Source: Planctomycetota bacterium (GTDB lineage: Bacteria > Planctomycetota > JAJSAM01 > JAKLKS01). From it: DNA of 43,382 nt. The notes below the pieces were generated by a model. It worked only from the letters and a program-made list of their open reading frames with translations, was not told the DNA's origin and did no database searches. Both the position numbers and the translations under genes were made by a program. The DNA lies in the NCBI GenBank assembly GCA_023150535.1, contig JAKLKS010000002.1, forward strand, positions 34,743 through 78,124, read 5' to 3'. Positions within the stretch are counted from its first letter, which is position 1. Each line of letters starts with the position of its first letter. Below are positions 37,922 to 43,382 of this stretch, piece after piece.

Positions 37922-39066
37922 CGCGCCTCCTCCGCCAGCGCCCGCGCGACGCGGCGGGCCTCGTCCTCGCGCAGGGTCGCCCCCGCGGGGAGGAGGAGGA
38001 GGCGGGAGGAGAGGGCCGCCGCCCGGGGGAGATCGGCGGCGGACCCGGGCAGGGGATAGGGGGTCTCGGTCTGGATCCCGCGGGCGTGCAGCGCGCGGCG
38101 CAGGCGCATCGCCTCCTCCCTTCCCGCCTCCCCGCCCGCGCGGACGACGAGGGGGAGGAAGTGGACCGGCACGGCGCCCGCCGGGAGGACCTCCGCCAGG
38201 GAGGGAGCCGCCGCGACCCCCTCCCGCAGGACGGCGGCGATGCGGGCGCGGGTCGCGGCGAGGGCCTCCCTCCGCTCCCATTGAGCCCGGGCGACCGCGG
38301 CCTGGAGCCCGGCCATGCCCCCCGCCTCGGGCCTCCGCGCGCCCTCCCGCACCGGTTCCGGCCAGGGGACCGGCGGCGCCGCGCCGCCGAGGAGGCGCGG
38401 GATGCGGTGGCGGAGGATCCCCCGCACCGCGAGGTCGGCGAAGAGCCGGAGGGGGGTCGGCGCGGGCGGGTCCTCCGGGGGGGCGGCGTCCCCCTCCCTC
38501 GTCCAGAGCACGCCGCCGCCCGGCGCCGCGAGGGCCTTGAACCGGAAGGACCAGGTCCCCGCGTCGCCGCGCATCCCGCAGGGCTCGCCGGTGGCGCCGT
38601 CCCGCAGGCCGGCCCCGTAGGCGGCGTCGTCGATGACCGGGAGGCCGAGCCGCCGCAGCGAGGGGAACTCCTGGTCCGCGCCCCAGGTCCCCGGGGCGAG
38701 GACGGCGGCGACCCTCCCCCCGGCCGCGGCGGCGGAGAGCAGGGCCGGGTCGAACCGGAGGGAATCCTCCGAGACGTCGACGGGCACCGGGCGCGCCCCC
38801 GCGGCCGAGAGCCCGGAGAGGACGGCGGGGCAGAGGACCCCGGGCACCGCCACCGGCCTCCCGCGGAGGCCGAGGTGCTCCGCGGCCCGGGCGATGCCGG
38901 CCCGCGCGGAGGCGACGAGATGCGGCCGCCATCCCGGGGCGTGGCCGCGGAGGGCCTCCACGAGGCGCGCCCGCTCCCGCGCCCCCCGGCCGGGGAGGAG
39001 GAGGGCGGCGGCCCCCCCGCCGATCTCCGCCCCCGTCCAGTCGGGCACGTTCAGGCGGAGGTGCAC
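37918..39066 (-). CDS. DegT/DnrJ/EryC1/StrS-family aminotransferase-like protein
   Basis: The 382-residue protein has the DegT fold in diluted form: V-P-G-V-L-C-P-A-V-L near residue 75, A-A-G-A-R-P-V-P-V-D-V, P-V-I-D-D-A-A-Y-G-A-G and the PLP-lysine region S-F-R-F-K-A-L-A-A-P-G-G-G-V-L. It is less typical than the other two transaminases of this locus, with shortened helices in the N-terminal part, so substrate and even activity are uncertain. GTG 39066 overlaps the methyltransferase 3' end by 16 nt; the stop is coupled to the WecA-type gene by ATGA. A later GTG (N-V-P-D-W) is possible. Confidence 0.72.
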   Translation of the reverse strand: MHLRLNVPDWTGAEIGGGAAALLLPGRGARERARLVEALRGHAPGWRPHLVASARAGIARAAEHLGLRGRPVAVPGVLCPAVLSGLSAAGARPVPVDVSEDSLRFDPALLSAAAAGGRVAAVLAPGTWGADQEFPSLRRLGLPVIDDAAYGAGLRDGATGEPCGMRGDAGTWSFRFKALAAPGGGVLWTREGDAAPPEDPPAPTPLRLFADLAVRGILRHRIPRLLGGAAPPVPWPEPVREGARRPEAGGMAGLQAAVARAQWERREALAATRARIAAVLREGVAAAPSLAEVLPAGAVPVHFLPLVVRAGGEAGREEAMRLRRALHARGIQTETPYPLPGSAADLPRAAALSSRLLLLPAGATLREDEARRVARALAEEAR

Positions 39067-39821
39067 GGGGGCTCCGGGGGCCGCTCGAGGACGATCACCT
39101 GGTAGTCGCCGAGGAGCCGGGGCGCGAGGCGCAACGCCGCCTCCCCGGCCGCGTAGCCGGCCCGCGTGAACCGCGGGAACCGGGCGAAGGCGGCCCGGGC
39201 GAGGAGGAGCCGGACGGGGATGCAGTGGAGGCCGGTCCAGGCGACGAGACGGGCCCCCTCCCCCTCGAAGGCGGCGATCACCTCCCGGGAGGTGATCCGG
39301 CAGGTCCGGACGAGCGGCGGGAACCGGTGGAAGGGGTCCACGAGGATCACCCGTCCCCCCGGGCGGACCGACCGCAGCAGCCGGGGGGCCAGGGCGCGGA
39401 GGTCGGCGGCGGTGCAGGCGCTGGCGAGGCAGGCCATGGAGAGGACGAGGTCGAAGCGGTCCCGCGGGTAAGCGTACTCCTGCACGCTCGCCGTCTCGTA
39501 GCGCCCCGCGAGGCCGGGGTTGCGGCGGCGGGCCTCCTCCACCATGGTGTCGAGGTCCACGCCCGTGTAGGAGGGGAAGAGGGAGGCGAGGCGCTCCGAG
39601 AGCCGCCCCGTGCCGCAGCCGAGGTCGAGGACCGATTCCCGCCGGGCGGGGAGGCGCCCCTCGATGGCGGCCCACTGGTCCCGGTGGGCCCCCTCGTTGT
39701 AGGCAGGGTTCCTCCACATGACCGAGAGCCAGCCGGGATCCGCGGCGCGGCTCCTCCAGAAGGAGACCGCCTTCTCGCGGCGCGCGTCCTCGGAGGGGGG
39801 GGAAGCGCCCTTCACCGTCAA
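39051..39821 (-). CDS. SAM-dependent methyltransferase
   Basis: The 256-residue protein has a class I methyltransferase core: V-L-D-L-G-C-G-T-G-R-L near residue 65 binds S-adenosylmethionine, G-V-D-L-D-T near 87, then F-D-L-V-L-S-M and R-P-G-G-R-V-I-L-V-D-P. The N-terminal E-K-A-V-S-F-W-R-S-R-A is typical of sugar or small-molecule methyltransferases in polysaccharide loci. It probably methylates a sugar or nucleotide sugar. TTG 39821 is chosen because TTGA overlaps the sulfotransferase stop and GGAGGGG precedes it; GTG 39815 is the alternative. Confidence 0.82.
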   Translation of the reverse strand: MTVKGASPPSEDARREKAVSFWRSRAADPGWLSVMWRNPAYNEGAHRDQWAAIEGRLPARRESVLDLGCGTGRLSERLASLFPSYTGVDLDTMVEEARRRNPGLAGRYETASVQEYAYPRDRFDLVLSMACLASACTAADLRALAPRLLRSVRPGGRVILVDPFHRFPPLVRTCRITSREVIAAFEGEGARLVAWTGLHCIPVRLLLARAAFARFPRFTRAGYAAGEAALRLAPRLLGDYQVIVLERPPEPPCTSA

Positions 39822-40771
39822 GGTCCGCCCCTCCCCCCTCCGCCGCCCACGGCCCCCCCGGCGGGGAGCCACGCCGACAGGTCCCGTCCGAGCAGGGTCG
39901 AGAGTTCGCGGACATCCTCCGCGAAGGAGCCGCGCAGCTCCGCCATGGCCGCCGCGGGCGGGTCCGGGCGGGGGAAGTTCGCGCGCCGCACCATCCCCAC
40001 GATCCCCTTCCGGATCCCGTCCGGGAGGAGCGCGCGGGCCGCCGTGCGGAGAGCGGAGGGTTCCTGGAGGAGGCGGTGGAGGGACCGGCTCCTCGGGATG
40101 CCCGAGGCGTTCACCCTCTCCGCCGGCCCCGGGTCGAAGCCGGGGTCCACGCCGATGTGCCGGAAGACGGACTCCCGCACACCCCTTGGATCCCGCACCC
40201 AGTCCTCGTAGAGGATCCAGAGCAGTTGTTCGGGGGGGAAGCAGTCCCGGTACCTCCGAACCTGGGCGGCGTAGAACCCCATCCCCCGGTACCTCCAGAT
40301 CCAGGCCCACCCGTCCCGGGCGCGCTCCTCCTCCCGCGCCAGGGCCGCCGCGAACTCCGCCTCCGGCTCCCGACCGTCCCCCCGCATGTGGAGGAAGGCG
40401 GACCAGGCCCGCTCCGCGGGATCGCGAAGGACCCCCACGATGCGGCACCCGGGGATCTCCTCCCGGATGCGGGCCGGGGCCTCGGGACTGTACAGGTACC
40501 AGGTGGAGGCCTCTCCCCGCGCCCTCGCCCCGCCGGAGCCGTGGAACAGCGCCCCGTAGGCGGCGGGATCGGTGACCGCGTAGCCGTTCACCCGTCCGTC
40601 CCCCGGCCCCCGGAAGCGGGCGGTGCTCCCCCGCAGGGCGAAGTACATGGGCTCCTTGATGCGGGGGGTGAAGACCCCGGGATGGCGCGCCACCTGCCCG
40701 ATGAGGGCGGTGGTGCCGGCCTTGGCCGTCCCCACGAGGAGGAAGGTCGGGAGCGGGGCGGGCTCGCTCAT
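39818..40771 (-). CDS. Sulfotransferase
   Basis: The 317-residue enzyme has the PAPS-binding loop L-V-G-T-A-K-A-G-T-T-A-L near residues 12-23, K-E-P-M-Y-F, and the 3'-phosphate motif G-V-L-R-D-P-A-E-R-A-W-S near 113-124. A late H-I-G-V-D-P and L-G-R-D-L-S-A-W also fit heparan N-sulfotransferase-like bacterial enzymes. It transfers sulfate from PAPS to a hydroxyl or amine, presumably on a sugar of the locus. Unlike the gene at 33757 its PAPS loop is canonical. ATG 40771 overlaps the ATP-grasp stop by ATGA. Confidence 0.9.
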   Translation of the reverse strand: MSEPAPLPTFLLVGTAKAGTTALIGQVARHPGVFTPRIKEPMYFALRGSTARFRGPGDGRVNGYAVTDPAAYGALFHGSGGARARGEASTWYLYSPEAPARIREEIPGCRIVGVLRDPAERAWSAFLHMRGDGREPEAEFAAALAREEERARDGWAWIWRYRGMGFYAAQVRRYRDCFPPEQLLWILYEDWVRDPRGVRESVFRHIGVDPGFDPGPAERVNASGIPRSRSLHRLLQEPSALRTAARALLPDGIRKGIVGMVRRANFPRPDPPAAAMAELRGSFAEDVRELSTLLGRDLSAWLPAGGAVGGGGGRGGP

Positions 40772-41976
40772 CCGATCATCCCCTCCTCCACCGGGTTCAC
40801 GCTCCCCGAGGCCAGCAGCCGCGTCCCGTACCAGAGTCCCTCGAAGAGGAGGGGCAGGGGATCTCTCCATCGGAAGTCGTCGTTCCCGTCCGCCCTCCGG
40901 AAGAGCTGGTCGAAGGCGACGGAGGCCGCCGCGCGCAGGCGCAGGCGCAGGCGCCGCACCTCGTTGAAGAGCGCCATTCCCTCCCCCACCAGCCACCGGG
41001 ACCGCAGATCCGGCCGCGCCTCACCCGCCTCCGGCGCCCTCCCGTCGAGCGCCATGCGGTAGAGGAGCCAGGGGAAGTCCACGCCGGATCGGACGGCGAG
41101 ATCGAGCGCCCCCCAGAACCGCGGGTTCACCTCGATGAGCCCCGTCCGCCCGCTCCCCTCGTCCACGATGAAGTCGAGGTGGGCCACCCCGTGCCACCGG
41201 GCGGCGTCGAGGAGGGCGCGGGCCGCCGCCACGAGGGCCGGCGCCCGCACCCCCTCCCGCAGCACGCTCGTCCCGAACTCCCCGTCCTTGCACCGGAGGT
41301 AGCGCTCGGCGAAGGAGGCCCGGCACTCCCCCCGGTCGTAAAGGAGGCAGACCCCGTAGCCGCGCCCCGGGAGGAACTCCTGGATCATGGGCAGGCGGTG
41401 GGGCGCGATGCGGAAGCGCTCCACGGCGGCGTCGAAGCGGGCGAGGGATTCCTCCGGGTCCGCCGCGGGGAAGACCCCCTTCCCGCTGTTGCCGAGCCGG
41501 GTCTTCACGACTACGGGATAGCGGAGCGAGGGCGCACGCGCGGCAAGGTCCTCCCGCGAGGCGGGGAAGAAGGTCTCCGGGACCGGCACCCCCGCCGCGC
41601 GCGCAGCCTCCACGAGCCTCCCCTTGTCGTTGAGCCGCTCCAGGTCCTCCGCCGGCCCCACCGGCAGGAGCGTCCCCGGGGGCAGGAGGTCCCTGTGGCG
41701 CGCCAGCAGGAGGGCGTCCTCGTGCCCCGGGATCACCACCTTCGCCCCCGTCCGGCGGACCGCCTCCCCCACGGCGGCGGCGTAGGCCTCCCCGCCGCCC
41801 CAGGGACCGGGGAGGCGGGTGAAGGAGGCCGCCCGCCGGGACCAGCGGCACATGGCCAGGCGCGAGGCGTCCCCCACGTGCACCTCCACCCCGCGGGCCG
41901 CCAGGGAGTGGAGGATCACGAAGGAGACGCGGCACCAGCCGTAGGTGAGGAAGACCGGGGGATTCCCCTCGCTCAC
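40768..41976 (-). CDS. ATP-grasp ligase
   Basis: The 402-residue protein has an ATP-grasp fold: a lead-in L-N-D-K-G-R-L-V-E-A-A near residue 110, Y-P-V-V-V-K-T-R-L-G-N-S-G-K-G for the nucleotide lid, M-I-Q-E-F-L-P-G-R-G-Y-G, and H-L-D-F-I-V-D...L-I-E-V-N-P-R-F-W-G with the metal-binding E and N. Such carbamoyl-phosphate-synthetase-like ligases activate a carboxylate with ATP and join it to an amine. In sugar loci they may attach an amino acid to an amino sugar; the substrate is unknown. GTG 41976 overlaps the glycosyltransferase stop by GTGA. Confidence 0.85.
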   Translation of the reverse strand: MSEGNPPVFLTYGWCRVSFVILHSLAARGVEVHVGDASRLAMCRWSRRAASFTRLPGPWGGGEAYAAAVGEAVRRTGAKVVIPGHEDALLLARHRDLLPPGTLLPVGPAEDLERLNDKGRLVEAARAAGVPVPETFFPASREDLAARAPSLRYPVVVKTRLGNSGKGVFPAADPEESLARFDAAVERFRIAPHRLPMIQEFLPGRGYGVCLLYDRGECRASFAERYLRCKDGEFGTSVLREGVRAPALVAAARALLDAARWHGVAHLDFIVDEGSGRTGLIEVNPRFWGALDLAVRSGVDFPWLLYRMALDGRAPEAGEARPDLRSRWLVGEGMALFNEVRRLRLRLRAAASVAFDQLFRRADGNDDFRWRDPLPLLFEGLWYGTRLLASGSVNPVEEGMIG

Positions 41977-43223
41977 GGACGCTTCCCCGGCGGGCGGACC
42001 CGCGCCGCCATCCCCCTCTCGAGGAACTCCGCCAGGTCCGAGAGGATGCGCACCTGGGCGAAGCGCTCCTCGGCGACCCTCCGCGCCGCCGCGCCCATGG
42101 CGGGGAGGCGATCCCGTCCCGCCGCGAGGCGCTCCACGGCGTCGGCGAAGGCGGCGGGGTCGTCGGGTGGGACGGCGACGCCGCACCCCCCCTCCTCGAC
42201 GATGGAGGCCATCCAGCCCGGGTAGTTGACGAGCACCGGCCGCCCCGCGGCGAGGTAGTCGAAGAACTTGTTGGGCGAGGTGCCCCAGCGGAAGCCCGGG
42301 ACGTTCTTGAGGATCTGCATCCCCACGTCGAACTCCGCGAGGACCTCCGCGTAGCGGTCCTTCCCGAAGAGCCCGAGGAAGCGCACGTTGTCGAGCCCCT
42401 CCCGCCGCGCCCGCTCCACGAGGGCCGCCTTGTCCCGCCCGTCCCCCACGAGCACGAGGAGGATCCCGGTCCGGCCGCGGCGCTTCAGTTCCGCGGCGGC
42501 GTCGAGCACCGCGGGGAGCCCGTTGGCGGGCCCGTGGGTCCCGGTGAAGCCGAGCACGAAGGCGTCGTCGGGGACGCCGAGATGGCGGCGGGGCCTGCCG
42601 GGGAGGGGGAGGATGCCGACGGTGTCGCACCCGTTGGGGATCATCGCGACCCGCTCCCGGGGGATGCCCGCCTTCGCCACGATGCCGTCGGCGATTCCCG
42701 GGGCCAGCGCGACGAGCCAGGAGGCGCGCCGGTAGGCGATCCTCTCCCACCGGTAGAGGAACCACCGGAGGAGCCCGTTCCTCACCACGCCCATCTCCAC
42801 CGCGAGGTCGGGCCAGAGGTCCCGCACCTCGAAGGCGTAGGGGAGGCCGCGGAGGAACCGGGCCGCGAGCGCGGGAATGCTCACCGTGAGGGGGGTCGAG
42901 GACGCGAAGACGAGGTCCGCGGGGCGCCGCAGGACCACCCAGGAGGCGAGGAGCGCCCAGGAGAGGAAGGAGCCGACCCTCGCGGGGAAGGACATGTGGT
43001 TGGAGTAGGGGACGCCGATGCGCACGATGCGGAACCCCTCCGTCTCCGTCTCGTCCACGAGGCGGCCCTTCCCCGCCGCCGTGGAGCGGTCCCTCCAGTT
43101 GTGGCCCGACACGACGGTCACGTCGTGGCCCCGGGCGACGAGGGTGCGGACGAGGTTGTAGCCCCGGACGCCGGCCTCCCCCCTGCCGGTGGCGAAGTGC
43201 TGCTGGACGTAGAGCAGTCTCAC
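41973..43223 (-). CDS. Glycosyltransferase family 4
   Basis: The 416-residue GT-B enzyme starts V-R-L-L-Y-V-Q-Q-H-F-A-T and has G-V-R-G-Y-N-L for the acceptor side, the D-L-W-P-D motif, and in the donor half L-G-F-T-G-T-H-G, F-L-G-L-F-G-K, P-N-K-F-F-D-Y-L-A-A-G-R-P-V-L and E-E-G-G-C-G-V. It resembles WbuB-type amino-deoxyhexosyl transferases. It probably adds a sugar such as an N-acetylated deoxyhexose to the lipid-linked glycan. GTG 43223 has GGAGGG 6 nt upstream and overlaps the previous gene's TGA as GTGA. Confidence 0.9.
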   Translation of the reverse strand: MRLLYVQQHFATGRGEAGVRGYNLVRTLVARGHDVTVVSGHNWRDRSTAAGKGRLVDETETEGFRIVRIGVPYSNHMSFPARVGSFLSWALLASWVVLRRPADLVFASSTPLTVSIPALAARFLRGLPYAFEVRDLWPDLAVEMGVVRNGLLRWFLYRWERIAYRRASWLVALAPGIADGIVAKAGIPRERVAMIPNGCDTVGILPLPGRPRRHLGVPDDAFVLGFTGTHGPANGLPAVLDAAAELKRRGRTGILLVLVGDGRDKAALVERARREGLDNVRFLGLFGKDRYAEVLAEFDVGMQILKNVPGFRWGTSPNKFFDYLAAGRPVLVNYPGWMASIVEEGGCGVAVPPDDPAAFADAVERLAAGRDRLPAMGAAARRVAEERFAQVRILSDLAEFLERGMAARVRPPGKRP

Positions 43224-43382
43224 CTTGGACCCTCCACCCCCGCCACCATGCCCGCCTCCCCTGCCCCGGCTCCGCCCCCGAACGCCACCCTCCACCGCCT
43301 CCCCGCGACCTCCACCTCGCAGTCCGATTCGCCGAGTCCCAGCCGGGCCCCCTCCCTCCCCTCCCCCCCCGCGAACAGCGCC
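43220..43382 (-). CDS. 3' end of an upstream gene, cut by window edge
   Basis: The minus strand is open for 53 codons from the window edge to a TGA at 43220-43222, which overlaps the glycosyltransferase GTG as GTGA. The visible tail (L-G-L-G-E-S-D-C-E-V-E-V-A-G-R-R-W-R-V-A-F) looks like beta strands, then a glycine/alanine-rich end. It could be the C-terminal beta domain of a polysaccharide lyase or heparinase-like protein, but that is a guess. It shows that the operon continues beyond the window. Confidence 0.55.
   Translation of the reverse strand, partial: ALFAGGEGREGARLGLGESDCEVEVAGRRWRVAFGGGAGAGEAGMVAGVEGPR

Noticed and set aside
1-43382. CRISPR array, insertion sequences or transposase genes
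   Set aside because: No regularly spaced repeats, no transposase and no paired terminal inverted repeats with target duplications were seen. The only mobility gene is the tyrosine recombinase.

Overview
The window has two parts that differ in composition and gene style. Positions 1 to about 19,000 are a genomic island of moderately GC-rich genes. Positions about 19,195 to 43,382 are very GC-rich host chromosome in which third codon positions are almost always G or C. The host looks bacterial. Both tRNA genes (tRNA-Cys and a class II tRNA-Leu) have bacterial D-arms and encode their CCA ends, and a lipoprotein signal with a lipobox is present, although that one lies in the island. A protein with an STN-like N-terminus and a HEAT-repeat protein with a degenerate vWA domain recall planctomycete-like, very GC-rich lineages. 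That lineage guess is weak.

Island, left third (1-6,083): an unidentified truncated gene, a JAMM/RadC-like metalloprotein, a PD-(D/E)XK-type nuclease candidate, a gene with an in-frame TGA before a conserved tail, and a two-gene nuclease unit (NUC1-type lipoprotein plus HNH protein).

Island, centre (6,489-12,699): a compact plus-strand defence operon. Its order is C5-cytosine methyltransferase, Mig-type T/G mismatch glycosylase, EcoRII/PspGI-type restriction enzyme, Vsr-type mismatch endonuclease, second C5-cytosine methyltransferase, and a MORC-like GHKL ATPase with a C-terminal nuclease-like domain. It makes, cuts and repairs around 5-methylcytosine, with two independent enzyme types able to handle the T:G mismatches left by 5mC deamination.

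Island, right third (12,705-18,958): RadC with a small coupled ORF, an Orc1/Cdc6-family initiator ATPase, a tyrosine recombinase with a zinc ribbon of the kind common in archaea, a small helical protein and a HerA/FtsK-like ATPase fused to a nuclease-like domain. This is a replication, integration and DNA-processing module, and it ends beside the 3' end of a tRNA-Cys gene, a typical integrase target. A 9-bp-spaced direct repeat (GGCAY-N3-YGGCACGSC) recurs in four divergent intergenic regions of the island and may be a shared operator.

Chromosome (19,195-43,382): tRNA-Cys, the STN-like protein, the HEAT/vWA protein, an SDR, a NUDIX hydrolase, tRNA-Leu, a small membrane protein and WbqC. These are followed by a surface-polysaccharide locus. 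Three plus-strand genes (PhyH-like, GT2, PglD-like acyltransferase) converge on a minus-strand run of about 16 genes, nearly all joined by 4-nt NTGA stop/start overlaps. That run encodes GDP-mannose to fucose enzymes (two Gmd paralogues, Fcl), amino-sugar enzymes (WecB with a frameshift, PglE-like and WecE-like transaminases, a WlbA-like oxidase), a WecA/MraY-type initiating transferase, glycosyltransferases, an ATP-grasp ligase, a methyltransferase and two sulfotransferases. Together these suggest a sulfated, aminosugar- and fucose-containing glycan. A palindrome, GTATC-N7-GATAC, occurs between NUDIX and tRNA-Leu and twice inside coding sequence (WbqC, WecB), where it coincides with codons rare in this genome.
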